Made by a program: the position numbers and the translations under genes
Assembly (NCBI GenBank): GCA_965230415.1
Contig: CBDDKZ010000003.1
Coordinates: 62,001 to 126,000, forward strand
Reading direction: 5' to 3'
Source: CBDDKZ01 sp965230415
GTDB lineage: Bacteria > Bacteroidota > Bacteroidia > Cytophagales > JAAEPT01
DNA length: 64,000 nucleotides
Notes under the pieces: model-generated
The model's input: the letters and a program-made list of their open reading frames with translations, nothing else
Databases searched by the model: none
What the model was told of the DNA's origin: nothing
In this document: one piece after another, positions 1-9,255 of the stretch
Layout of the letters: the number at the start of each line of letters is the position of its first letter
Numbering within the stretch: position 1 is the stretch's first letter

Positions 1-185
1 TATAAAATATTTTAATCGTTAAAAGATTGGGATAAGTGCGCTTTTTCTACATTTTATTGTACAAATGCTGCCCATACATTATCCTTATTAGCTTAAAACA
101 TCGTCATGCCTTATATTGTATGACGAAACTTCGAATGTTATACCCATTAATGCATTCCTGGTGCACTTGCATATTATATATACCC

Positions 186-2945
186 ATGATGAAAAAACCG
201 ATAATCTTTTTCGCGATTTTGCTATTCGCTGTGTCTTGTTCTTCTATTCAAGCTCAGGACAAACCACTTAAAGTGGGAGACGAATTTGAAATCAATGTAT
301 CAACAGCACATCCCTATGCCCTAAGTGCCAAGGTTGGCTATGTCTTTGAAAAAACGTTTTCTTCAGAAAAAGCTTCTTACGTGAAGTTGTATCTGCGCAA
401 TTTTGAACTGGCACCAGGCGATTACCTCGAAGTCTATGACCCTGACTCACCTGATGATAAAGTTGTTTATGGATGGGAAGGGAAGTTACTCGCAGATGGG
501 GCTTATACCAATGAATTTTGGACAAATACCATATATGCTGAGCATATTATTGTACGACTTTTTAGCCAGGGAAAATCCGATTATTATGGCTTCGATATTG
601 TTACTGTTGCTTACGGTTATCCAGAGGCTTTTCTGGATCAGTTGCTTCATCAAAACGAATCCATTTGTGGTAAGGATGACAAGGAAAACTGGATGTGCTA
701 CGAGGGAACACTTATGTGGGAGAAAGGACACCCCGTTTGCAGACTGCTTATAGGAGGTTCCGGCTTATGCACAGGTTGGTTATTAGGCTGTGATGGTCAT
801 GTGATGACTAACAATCATTGTATAAATAATGCTAATAAAGCTCAAAATACGGAATTTAGGTTTAACTATCATAAAAACAGTTGCAACGGTACTGCTAATT
901 CTTCGCAAGATATAGTGGCAAATACCAGTACCTTAATAAAAACGAATGGGAGTTTGGATTATACCTTGGTTAAATTACCCAATAACGCAGGGAAAAATGC
1001 GGTTGAAAAATATGGTTACCTAAGTCTGAGGTCTTGGGCAGCACAAACCGGAGAACGTATTTATATCAATCAACACCCTGGAGGAAGCCGTAAAAAAATT
1101 GCCGTGTTGGATGATAAAAGCAATAGTGGGTATGCCGAAGTGAAAAGTAGCACCTGGGACAGGGTTGGCTATAAAACGGATACGGAAGGTGGTAGTTCCG
1201 GTTCTCCAGTTCTTTCTTACAACGAACATCTGGTACTTGCTTTGCACAACACTGGTGGTTGCAACAATGGGGGGAATAGAAGCGACCGTATTATTTCTAA
1301 CCTGGGAGACCTCTTACCTCCTTGTGGCGCAGATGATAATAACCTCGATGCCCCTCCAATAGCTAAATTCGAAAAAAATAAAGATTGTAATACCGTCAGG
1401 TTTACGGATAATTCCATAGGTCAGCCAACTTCATGGCACTGGGATTTTGGTGATGGCAATACTTCTACACAACGGGATCCGGTTCACACATACAGCGAAC
1501 AAGGTAACTACGATGTAACATTAACAGCCTGGAATGCCTTTGGAAACGATACCAAAACCAGAACGGTGAGCATCAACCTCAATCCACCACCTTCAGGTGT
1601 CGGTACGCAGATCTGTGCAGGCCGGTCAGCATATTTGAAGGCTTTTAATGCGGGCAAAATTAGCTGGTATGATGCTGCCGTTGGGGGGAGCTTTATTTAC
1701 GAAGGTGATGAACTAAAAACGCCATCATTAAATAGTAATACCACCTACTACGCGCAAAATACGAGTGCGTGCTCATCTGAAGAACGCACCGCATTTACAG
1801 TAGAGGTAGTTGAGGCCGCCAGCACTCCCGATGCGCTGGATGGTGAAGGGTGTGAAGGAGAAGAAATAAGCCTGGGGGCGAGTGGTAGTACTTATTATGC
1901 CTGGTATGATTCGGAAATAGACGGTACATTTTTGGGTACCGGAAGTACTTTCACTACTCCTGCACTACAGCAAACGACAACTTACTACGTGTCCGGAGTT
2001 TCGAACCCTCCGCTTATCACACTTGGTGCACCCAATAAAAAAATTGGAGATAATGATTACCGCAGCGGGACCGATAAGGGGCATCGCGTAGATGTACATC
2101 AGGATGTGATATGGAAACAAACTACCATGTATTCACAAACAGCAGATACCTGCACTATTGTAGTCGAAGATGCTGATAAAAATACCCTGGTTTCTAAAGA
2201 AGTAGTGCTGACATCGGGTAAAAATATTGTAGATTTGAATTTGTCCATTCCTGCGGGGGAAGGTTATGGTTTTCGAGTGGACGGAGATTTTTCACTGTTG
2301 AGAAATAGCAATGGGGCTAACTATCCTTTTAGCAGTAACTTGTTGAGCATACTTGTCACTTATTCCAATGCAGTTAATAATTACTATTTTTATTTTTACA
2401 ACAACTCATTTGAGGCCCTGGTTGGATGTAGTAATGATGTAAGGGTTCCGGTGACGGCGACAGCAATGGAACATCCGGACACTCCGGAAATAGCGTTAAT
2501 TACCAATACCACAACAGATGTATTACAAACGGCTTCTGGTTACAATGCATATGAGTGGTACCTCAATGGCGAACTAATTCCAGGAGCAAGTGATTACCAG
2601 CTTGAAGTGAATGAGCCGGGAACTTATACAGTTGTTGTGAGCAATGGCAATGACTGCAGTGCAGAATCGGAGGAATTTCATTACCTGCTCACCGGAGTGC
2701 ATAATGGAATTGAAGACCGAACGATGCTTTATCCTAATCCATCAGCCGAGGATAATGTTACCTTACATAATGTACATGATTTTTCGTTTGCAAGAATTTA
2801 TGACGCTTCCGGAAATCAGGTGCTTCTTAAGACGATTGACAAAGCCGAATGTACTATTAACGTAGCGTCTTTGTTACCAGGTGTTTATACGGTTTCATTA
2901 AGATCAGAACAAAATATAAAACGCATGAAATTTGTGAAACACTGA
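186..2945 (+). CDS. Secreted trypsin-like serine protease with PKD domain and T9SS sorting tail
   Basis: Predicted extracellular serine endopeptidase of the chymotrypsin/lysyl-endopeptidase type. From the ATG at 186 the triad reads His211 (in TNNHC), Asp258 (SLDYTLV) and Ser338 (GGSSGSPVL). A PKD domain follows (WDFGDGNTS, then HTYSEQGNYDV), then Ig-like segments and a C-terminal T9SS type A-like domain starting at LYPNPSAED and ending KRMKFVKH. The frame is open back to a GTG at 36, but the usual signal peptide (MMKKPIIFFAILLFAVS, cleavage near IQA-QD) begins at 186, so the upstream 50 codons are left out. ATG 189 is an equal alternative. It is monocistronic by spacing. Family and export route are firm; substrate specificity is not known. 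Confidence 0.9.
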   Translation: MMKKPIIFFAILLFAVSCSSIQAQDKPLKVGDEFEINVSTAHPYALSAKVGYVFEKTFSSEKASYVKLYLRNFELAPGDYLEVYDPDSPDDKVVYGWEGKLLADGAYTNEFWTNTIYAEHIIVRLFSQGKSDYYGFDIVTVAYGYPEAFLDQLLHQNESICGKDDKENWMCYEGTLMWEKGHPVCRLLIGGSGLCTGWLLGCDGHVMTNNHCINNANKAQNTEFRFNYHKNSCNGTANSSQDIVANTSTLIKTNGSLDYTLVKLPNNAGKNAVEKYGYLSLRSWAAQTGERIYINQHPGGSRKKIAVLDDKSNSGYAEVKSSTWDRVGYKTDTEGGSSGSPVLSYNEHLVLALHNTGGCNNGGNRSDRIISNLGDLLPPCGADDNNLDAPPIAKFEKNKDCNTVRFTDNSIGQPTSWHWDFGDGNTSTQRDPVHTYSEQGNYDVTLTAWNAFGNDTKTRTVSINLNPPPSGVGTQICAGRSAYLKAFNAGKISWYDAAVGGSFIYEGDELKTPSLNSNTTYYAQNTSACSSEERTAFTVEVVEAASTPDALDGEGCEGEEISLGASGSTYYAWYDSEIDGTFLGTGSTFTTPALQQTTTYYVSGVSNPPLITLGAPNKKIGDNDYRSGTDKGHRVDVHQDVIWKQTTMYSQTADTCTIVVEDADKNTLVSKEVVLTSGKNIVDLNLSIPAGEGYGFRVDGDFSLLRNSNGANYPFSSNLLSILVTYSNAVNNYYFYFYNNSFEALVGCSNDVRVPVTATAMEHPDTPEIALITNTTTDVLQTASGYNAYEWYLNGELIPGASDYQLEVNEPGTYTVVVSNGNDCSAESEEFHYLLTGVHNGIEDRTMLYPNPSAEDNVTLHNVHDFSFARIYDASGNQVLLKTIDKAECTINVASLLPGVYTVSLRSEQNIKRMKFVKH

Positions 2946-3341
2946 TAGGAGGGTGGCAACGCATTTTCGTTATATGAGCGATTCCTACTTGTCTACTGTT
3001 TTTAGTTCTTGAAAACACACTTTTCAGACAAAAGCTACACAAACTTTGCTCAAAAGAATACTTCCGTTTCGTGAAGTTACCGCTTGTATGTCTTATGCAT
3101 TTTTATTAGTATTTTAGATAACTAACTTTGCATGTAATCGAAGTAATTTTAATTCGTTCAGTTTTAAAACTATAAAGGCTTCCAGTAAAGTACGTTTGAT
3201 TTGTATCAATTGTAATTGAATGGTTCTTAGTTCTAGGAGAGTACTTAGACGTGTCTGATTGCGACATCTGTACTACTTTTGGCCAGGTTTGGGCCGCTAC
3301 ATGTTCGTGTAACTAAAGGATAGGAAACCTCAAGCCAAAAA
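2946..3341. other. Intergenic, no gene seen
   Basis: About 400 bases between the protease stop and the terminator at 3342. I see no open frame with coding character and no tRNA. A short inverted repeat around 3280-3296 (GGCC-GGCC) is too small to interpret. Confidence 0.5.
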
Positions 3342-3377
3342 AGACCCGGTTCGGGATTTTTTATTCGAACCGGGTCT
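3342..3377 (-). terminator. Rho-independent terminator of the 3404-3688 gene
   Basis: A perfect 12-bp stem (3342-3353 with 3366-3377, AGACCCGGTTCG and its complement) has a 12-nt loop. On the minus strand it is followed by TTTTTT, so it serves the small gene ending at 3404. Confidence 0.85.
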
Positions 3378-3403
3378 ATCTTTAATCGTATTTGGGTCAA
3401 TTG

Positions 3404-3688
3404 TTATTTAACTGTAATACAGCCAGCTTTAATTTCTATTTTAGAGTCATCTGTTACTTTTACCCAGCCACATTCGGTTTTTATTTCACAATCCTCACTG
3501 CCTCCCTGTATCGTGACAGAAGCAGTTCGACTACTTCCAAACTCAACCGTTTTTGTAGAGCCTGCAATTTTAACCTCGAACTTCCAGGTTTCGGAATCTT
3601 TGTTGTAATACCTGATATAAGCACTTGCATTTACGGTACCTACTGTGAAGAGGCATAAAGCCAGTAGTATTGCTAATTTTTTTTTCAT
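3404..3688 (-). CDS. Small exported protein of unknown function
   Basis: A 94-residue protein from the ATG at 3688. It has a clear signal peptide (MKKKLAILLALCLFTVGTVNA) and then a roughly 70-residue beta-rich mature part with three cysteines (EDCEIKTECGW, KAGC). The open frame reaches back to 3772, but the stretch before MKKK has no signal-peptide or coding character, and a purine-rich GGAAAAA lies just before the chosen ATG. It stands alone between two plus-strand genes and has its own terminator at 3342-3377. I do not recognise the family; location in the periplasm or cell surface is inferred from the signal peptide only. Confidence 0.7.
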   Translation of the reverse strand: MKKKLAILLALCLFTVGTVNASAYIRYYNKDSETWKFEVKIAGSTKTVEFGSSRTASVTIQGGSEDCEIKTECGWVKVTDDSKIEIKAGCITVK

Positions 3689-4069
3689 TTTTTCCGGTTT
3701 TAGAATCATTAAAAAACAGTTGACTAAACGTGGTAATTCCTGCTGATGTTGCAATAATTGTTTGAATACCAATTTTACCTATTACATTCTGTTAGACATT
3801 ACATCGCTCAACAAATGCGAGATTCTGCTCAAAATTTCGCTGTTTTTTGCTGAGGGAAATAGACCTGAAATGATCAATATTTAAGTCTATTTAGATCAAT
3901 GGGTACTAATACTATTCAAAATAGTTGTAGAATCGACAGAGAAAAACACAAATTTACCAACCCCGCACTACTAAATTTACGACTATATACATATAAGAGT
4001 GATATAGAGCATTTAAGCTTTGTGATTTACATAAACCATATTTTGTGATACCTATTTTTAACTAATGAC
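3689..4069. other. Intergenic, divergent promoter region
   Basis: About 380 AT-rich bases between the divergent genes at 3688 and 4070. It should hold both promoters. I see no coding frame and no good TAnnTTTG match that I would commit to. Confidence 0.4.
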
Positions 4070-5389
4070 ATGAATTCTATTACTTTTTTAAGGAGGACTT
4101 TATTGGCTGCATTATTTCAGCTATTAATGCTGAATGGAAGTTACGGGCAAACTGAATTTTTTGGTTATGCCTGGGAGGGAGGCAGGATAACCACAGTTTT
4201 AGATAGCACTTATTTTGAATACATCGGCTTATCTAAAAATCGTAACAAGCGTATTTATCAACATAATGAAAAGGGATACCCGGTTTCATATATTAGCTAT
4301 GTACAGGATTACCAACAGGTCTGGATCCCTGAATACAAGAAAATATTCGAATATGATGATAAAGGTAATATTATCGAAATTAAAGAATATAAATGGACTA
4401 ACTGGGACAATTCATGGTTTTTGGATCACAACTACGAGTACAAATACGACGATGATAACAGGGTTATTTGGAGTGCAGTAGGATCTACAAATAGTATAGG
4501 GTACCAAAGCTATTCAGAATATGAGTACAATTTAAATGGTGACATATTATCGAAAAAAAAATATGTGCAAGATAAATACGACCTATATTTTGTGCAAAAG
4601 AGCTTCACTTATCATTACAACGATTTAGGCTTATTAGAAAACAAGAACAGTACCTTTGCCTCAGATAATGGACCTGTGACTGCTACCGATTACGCTACTT
4701 ATAGCTACAATGATAAGCATCAATTGCAACAGTACATACAATACAATAAGCCAACAAATGGTAAACCTCTGGAGCGAATTCAATATAACTATAACGATCA
4801 AGGAATGATATCCAACATATTGCAGGAGGATTGGCGAAGAGATGATGTCGCTTGGGAGTTCGATTGTGAATACCAATTTAGTTATGACGAGCAAGGGAAT
4901 GTTGTCGGGAAACAGATAAGGGCAAGAAATGCCTTGTTGAACGATACGATAACTTACACCTATGACCGATATATAAAAGGGTCAAACATTCGGATTTTAC
5001 CTGAGGATATGCATTCGTTCGGAAAACCTTATTGGTTTGGTGCCACACATAAGTTTCCCGTTAATTTGGCAATGAATACTTATCATTCATCTTATGCTAA
5101 TAAAATCTATTATTTCTCAGATTTTGTCGTAGTCAATGATGTTAACCTGGGAGAAAGGCCGTCTTCATCCATGCTTTTCCCCAATCCCGTTAAGCGTTTC
5201 CTGAACATTCAAAATGAATTCCCCGAACCTGTTAATTTGACCATTTATGATTTGACGGGCCGTAAAGTGTTTTCAAAACTAGTAGGTCAAAAAGCCTCTT
5301 TGGACTTGGAGTGGCTCAAAAAAGGTGTTTATGTATATCACCTGGAAACATCTGAATCGATAAAAAAAGGGAAGATTGTGAAGGAATGA
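4070..5389 (+). CDS. Secreted protein with Tyr-Asp-type repeats and T9SS tail (copy 1)
   Basis: A 439-residue protein with a signal peptide (residues 1-26, ending NGSYG-Q). Its body is built of degenerate repeats of the form Y-x-Y-(N/D)-x-x-G-x-(I/L), for example YKYDDDNRV, YEYNLNGDI, YHYNDLGLL, YSYNDKHQL, YNYNDQGMI and FSYDEQGNV. This is the pattern of RHS/YD repeats but without a toxin or core domain. The last 75 residues are a T9SS sorting domain starting at LFPNPVKRF. It is followed after 38 bases by a close paralogue, so the pair looks like a tandem duplication. Predicted to be exported to the cell surface; role unknown. The repeats suggest a beta-sheet surface structure. Confidence 0.75.
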   Translation: MNSITFLRRTLLAALFQLLMLNGSYGQTEFFGYAWEGGRITTVLDSTYFEYIGLSKNRNKRIYQHNEKGYPVSYISYVQDYQQVWIPEYKKIFEYDDKGNIIEIKEYKWTNWDNSWFLDHNYEYKYDDDNRVIWSAVGSTNSIGYQSYSEYEYNLNGDILSKKKYVQDKYDLYFVQKSFTYHYNDLGLLENKNSTFASDNGPVTATDYATYSYNDKHQLQQYIQYNKPTNGKPLERIQYNYNDQGMISNILQEDWRRDDVAWEFDCEYQFSYDEQGNVVGKQIRARNALLNDTITYTYDRYIKGSNIRILPEDMHSFGKPYWFGATHKFPVNLAMNTYHSSYANKIYYFSDFVVVNDVNLGERPSSSMLFPNPVKRFLNIQNEFPEPVNLTIYDLTGRKVFSKLVGQKASLDLEWLKKGVYVYHLETSESIKKGKIVKE

Positions 5390-5427
5390 TTGCTCAATAA
5401 GATTTTTATAAATTTAATTAGTTATAG

Positions 5428-6756
5428 ATGAATAGTATTACATTTTTAAAGTATGCTTTAGGTACACTGATCACCCTGTTATCAATTGGTTACAGTTTCG
5501 CACAGTATGAATTTTTAGGTTACTCATGGACGGGTGACGAAATAACATCGGTTTTAGATAGTGCTACAAACAATTATTTTGGCCTGGGTAAATCACGTCA
5601 TAAGAGTATTTATGAGCACGACAATAAAGGTTTTCCCATTGCTTTTGTAAATTATATTTATGATGAAAGCAAAGGTTGGTTGAAAGAAACCAAAACTAGT
5701 ATCGAGTATGATGACCGGGGGAATATTATGGCAATGACCAACTTTTATTGGTATGGATTAGATAGTTTATGGAGGACCAAAAATAGGCAACAATTCCGAT
5801 ATAATGATGAAAATAAGGTCGAATGGACTTCATCGTCAACATGGGACGAAGAATTAGCCGTGTTCCCATTTAAGTACTATCAGGAATACGAATACAGTGC
5901 TGAAGGCAATCTTATAAGTGAAAAGAATTATATGTTGGATGAAGAGGATCAATTCTTTTTGCGAAGAAGTATTAATTACCTTTACAATTCATCAGGTCAG
6001 CTAGAAGTTAAAAACAGTACTTTTACGTCAGATCAGAGGGTGCTTAGTCAATCAGATTCAGCTTCGTTTTCTTATGATGATCAAGGTCGGTTAGTTGTGT
6101 TTTTAAGGTATAGGAGCGCAGGGGATGACAATCCCTCGGAGCGAATTAGGTATAAATATAATAATGAGGGGCAGGTGTCAAATATGATTTACGAACCTTG
6201 GAGCTGGCAAAGCGAAAATTGGGAATTTAGTAAGGAATGTAATTTCACCTATGATAAAAAGGGAAATCTTATTCAAAGTGATACGAGGTCTTATAATGGA
6301 GCCATAGATGGTTCTATAACTTATACCTACGACAGAATTATAAACGCTGCAAATATACGTGTTTTACCCTTTGATATTTATGATATGGGAAGACCCGGCT
6401 GGTTTCATCCACGGCATAAAATGCCAGCAGTAAAAGCTATGAATACTTGTCATTCAGGTTATTATAATAAAATCTTCTATTTTTCTGATCGGGTTACTCT
6501 TAATAACGAGACTTTGAAAGAGGAAGGTACACCTTTGAATGTTTTTCCCAACCCGGTAAAACGTTTCTTAAGTATTCAAAACGAAATACCGGAACCCGTT
6601 AACCTTACCCTCTATGATTTGACGGGCCGTATAGTGTTTTCAAAATTAGTAGATCAAAAAGCATCCCTGGATCTGGAAAATCTCAAAAAAGGTGTTTATG
6701 TATATCACCTGGAAACATCGGAAGCGATAAAAAAAGGAAAGATTGTAAAGGAATGA
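5428..6756 (+). CDS. Secreted protein with Tyr-Asp-type repeats and T9SS tail (copy 2)
   Basis: A 442-residue paralogue of the preceding gene, with the same start (MNSITFL), signal peptide (ending GYSFA-Q), Y-x-Y repeat body (YEYSAEGNL, YLYNSSGQL, FSYDDQGRL, YKYNNEGQV, FTYDKKGNL) and T9SS tail. By eye the bodies are roughly 40-45% identical, while the last 70 residues differ at only about 7 positions. The 38-base gap suggests one transcript with copy 1. Its function is unknown; the duplication and the conserved tail suggest shared export and diverging surface parts. Confidence 0.75.
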   Translation: MNSITFLKYALGTLITLLSIGYSFAQYEFLGYSWTGDEITSVLDSATNNYFGLGKSRHKSIYEHDNKGFPIAFVNYIYDESKGWLKETKTSIEYDDRGNIMAMTNFYWYGLDSLWRTKNRQQFRYNDENKVEWTSSSTWDEELAVFPFKYYQEYEYSAEGNLISEKNYMLDEEDQFFLRRSINYLYNSSGQLEVKNSTFTSDQRVLSQSDSASFSYDDQGRLVVFLRYRSAGDDNPSERIRYKYNNEGQVSNMIYEPWSWQSENWEFSKECNFTYDKKGNLIQSDTRSYNGAIDGSITYTYDRIINAANIRVLPFDIYDMGRPGWFHPRHKMPAVKAMNTCHSGYYNKIFYFSDRVTLNNETLKEEGTPLNVFPNPVKRFLSIQNEIPEPVNLTLYDLTGRIVFSKLVDQKASLDLENLKKGVYVYHLETSEAIKKGKIVKE

Positions 6757-7106
6757 GAGGTGAAAAAATATCCGCGGATGAGTACCGATCTGTAGAGTAA
6801 CTGTTGTACATTTCAATGAGACCAAGGTAGCTCTCGTTAGATTTATTTTTTGAGACACTATTTTTTTACATTTAGATGATTTTATGGACACATTCTATAG
6901 ATGTCCTACAGCTGTAAATCCTCAGTTTATATACTTATTTAGCTGATTTGCGTCAGTCTGCATATGCTACTGCGTTAGTCTTGAGGTGATTAAGAAATTT
7001 CGATCTGGTCGGGAAATGCAGGAATGAGTTTTCTCAGTTCATGTCTATCTGCGCGTACCGACATTTGTAAGCGAAAAATAAATGTACAACGCTAAATGTC
7101 CAGGGT
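6757..7106. other. Intergenic upstream of nrfH
   Basis: 350 bases between the repeat-protein pair and nrfH. The nrf promoter should lie here. GACATTTG near 7060 is one mismatch from the TAnnTTTG element, but no matching upstream TTTG was found. No gene seen. Confidence 0.4.
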
Positions 7107-7715
7107 ATGCTGAAAAAAATAATAAAGTACACCGAACCGCCAAAGAAATGGAAGTTTATCGTGATTCTTATATCGGCGTGTTTATGTGGTGTTGTAGCAT
7201 ATACATTTTATATCTCAAATGCCGCATCTTATTTGTCAGATAATCCGGAGACTTGTCTCAACTGCCATGTGATGGCCCCTCAATATGCTACCTGGAAACA
7301 CAGCTCTCACAAAGAAGTAGCTACCTGCAACGACTGTCACGTGCCTCACGATAACGTAGTTGAGAAATACCTTTTCAAAGCAAAAGACGGACTTCGACAT
7401 TCTACCATTTTTACGATGCGAGGAGAGCCGCAGGTAATAAAAATACACGAAGAAGGAATCAATGTGGTGCAGGCCAATTGTGAGCGTTGTCATAACCAGC
7501 TCAATGAAAAAGTAAGTACGCTTGGGCAAAGTCTGGCAGCAAAAAAACATGGCAATGGTAAACTTTGCTGGGACTGTCATCGGGAGGTGCCACACGGGAG
7601 GGTACATAGTAATTCTTCTACTCCCGACGCCAGGGTGCCAACACTCAGCTCTCCCACACCAGATTGGTTAAAGGAAATGCTCCAAGAAGAAAGTGAAAAA
7701 CAAAACAAAAACTAA
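7107..7715 (+). CDS. nrfH: Cytochrome c nitrite reductase small subunit NrfH
   Basis: Membrane-anchored multihaem cytochrome c of the NapC/NirT family that passes electrons from menaquinol to NrfA. It has one N-terminal membrane segment (about residues 17-37, FIVILISACLCGVVAYTFYI) and four CxxCH haem sites (CLNCH, CNDCH, CERCH, CWDCH), as expected for tetrahaem NrfH. Its 202 residues are a little above the usual 160-190, with a polar C-terminal tail. nrfA begins 12 bases after the stop, and ccsB and ccsA follow, so the four genes form one operon for respiratory nitrite ammonification. The assignment rests on haem count, topology and context. Confidence 0.95.
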   Translation: MLKKIIKYTEPPKKWKFIVILISACLCGVVAYTFYISNAASYLSDNPETCLNCHVMAPQYATWKHSSHKEVATCNDCHVPHDNVVEKYLFKAKDGLRHSTIFTMRGEPQVIKIHEEGINVVQANCERCHNQLNEKVSTLGQSLAAKKHGNGKLCWDCHREVPHGRVHSNSSTPDARVPTLSSPTPDWLKEMLQEESEKQNKN

Positions 7716-7727
7716 AACTCCAAGACT

Positions 7728-9251
7728 ATGAAAAGTATCAGTGACAGCGTGGACAAGAAACCCTGGAAAGGCTGGGTTTTATTTATAGCAACGGTAATAG
7801 TCGTATTTGTAATCGGCATGCTTACCTATACCGTAATGGAACGGCGCACCGAAGCAGTATTTGCCTATACACCTGAAGTGGAAATAGGCGAGTTTGAACC
7901 CAGAAATGAAGTGTGGGGGAAGAATTTTCCGCGTCAGTACCAAAGTTGGAAGGAAACGAAAGATACGAGTTTTCAAAGTATGTTTTTGGGAAGTAAGCGC
8001 ACAGATGTACTTGAAGAAGACCCCAATCTGGTGGTGTTATGGGCAGGTTATGGGTTTTCCAAAGGATACAATTCCCCTTCGGGACACTATTGGGCGGTGG
8101 ACGATATCAGGAAAATACAGCGCACCGGAGCACCCAAAGGCCCGGACGACGGCCCTATGCCAGCCACATGCTGGACCTGCAAAAGTCCGGATGTTCCCCG
8201 CTTAATGAATGAGATAGGGATAGCAGAATTTTATAGAGGCAAATGGGCCGGTAAAGGAGAACAAATTGTAAATCCCATCGGGTGTGCCGATTGCCATGAT
8301 TCCAAAACAATGAACCTCAAAATATCCAGACCCGCACTGAAAGAAGCTTTTGGCTATATGGGGAAAGATATTGAAGATGCTTCGCATCAGGAAATGAGGA
8401 CACTTGTTTGCGCGCAATGCCATGTAGAATATTATTTCGACAAAAGTGGTACCGGAGAGAAGAAAGGGTCTCCCTATCTGACATTTCCCTGGAAAGATGG
8501 TTTAACGGTAGAAGACATGGAGGCCTACTACGATTCTTTGCAGTTTAAAGACTGGACACATAAAATTTCAAAAGCGCCCATGCTAAAAGCGCAGCACCCG
8601 GGATATGAATTGTTCCAAAAAAGTATCCACTATCAGCGCGGTGTTTCCTGTGCCGATTGCCATATGCCTTATAAATCAGAGGGAGGCGTGAAGTTTACTG
8701 ATCATAAAATCCAGTCTCCACTCAATAATGTAGCCAATTCTTGCCAGGTATGTCATCGCGAGGCGGAGTCTGAATTATACAAGAATGTTTACGATCGTCA
8801 GATAGCCTGTCGTGAAATAAAGGATGAAATTGAACCTGTATTAGTACGCGCACATTACGAAGCCGGCAAGTGCTGGGAGTTGGGAGCGACAGAAGAGCAG
8901 ATGCAGCCTATCTTAATGGATATTCGACATGCGCAATGGCGTTGGGATTATGGGGTTGCTTCTCACGGAGCATCGTTTCATGCTCCGTTAGAAACAGCAC
9001 GTGTGCTTTCAACAGCCCTTGGTCTGGCCAAAGACGCCAGGTATAAAGCACGTATTTTACTCACTTCCCTGGGTTTTGAGGGCGAAGTGCCTGTTCCGGA
9101 TATTTCTACCAAGGAAAAAGCGCAATTGGCAATAGGATTAGATCCGGAGCAAATGAAAAAAGACAAAAAGGAGTTTCTTGAAACGTTGGTTCCCGAATGG
9201 CTGGAAAAGGCAAAAGCGCGTGAAGCAAAATACAATCCTTCTTTGAACTAG
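7728..9251 (+). CDS. nrfA: Ammonia-forming cytochrome c nitrite reductase NrfA
   Basis: Periplasmic pentahaem enzyme that reduces nitrite to ammonium with six electrons. The active-site haem motif with lysine as ligand is present (CWTCK, Cys148-Lys152), and four normal CxxCH sites follow (CADCH, CAQCH, CADCH, CQVCH). The 507-residue length is normal. A single N-terminal hydrophobic segment (residues 17-36) acts as signal or anchor. It lies between nrfH (12-base gap) and the cytochrome c assembly genes (4-base gap), which supports its identity and predicts co-expression. The conserved region after the haems (WRWDYGVASHGASFHAP) also fits NrfA. Confidence 0.97.
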   Translation: MKSISDSVDKKPWKGWVLFIATVIVVFVIGMLTYTVMERRTEAVFAYTPEVEIGEFEPRNEVWGKNFPRQYQSWKETKDTSFQSMFLGSKRTDVLEEDPNLVVLWAGYGFSKGYNSPSGHYWAVDDIRKIQRTGAPKGPDDGPMPATCWTCKSPDVPRLMNEIGIAEFYRGKWAGKGEQIVNPIGCADCHDSKTMNLKISRPALKEAFGYMGKDIEDASHQEMRTLVCAQCHVEYYFDKSGTGEKKGSPYLTFPWKDGLTVEDMEAYYDSLQFKDWTHKISKAPMLKAQHPGYELFQKSIHYQRGVSCADCHMPYKSEGGVKFTDHKIQSPLNNVANSCQVCHREAESELYKNVYDRQIACREIKDEIEPVLVRAHYEAGKCWELGATEEQMQPILMDIRHAQWRWDYGVASHGASFHAPLETARVLSTALGLAKDARYKARILLTSLGFEGEVPVPDISTKEKAQLAIGLDPEQMKKDKKEFLETLVPEWLEKAKAREAKYNPSLN

Positions 9252-9255
9252 ACAA

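Noticed and set aside
36..185. 50-codon N-terminal extension of the trypsin-like protease from a GTG
   Set aside because: The extension lacks signal-peptide or coding character, and a normal signal peptide starts at 186.
4070..6756. Polymorphic toxin of the RHS family
   Set aside because: The Y-x-Y repeats are RHS-like, but there is no RHS core motif, no toxin end and no immunity gene; both proteins end in T9SS tails.
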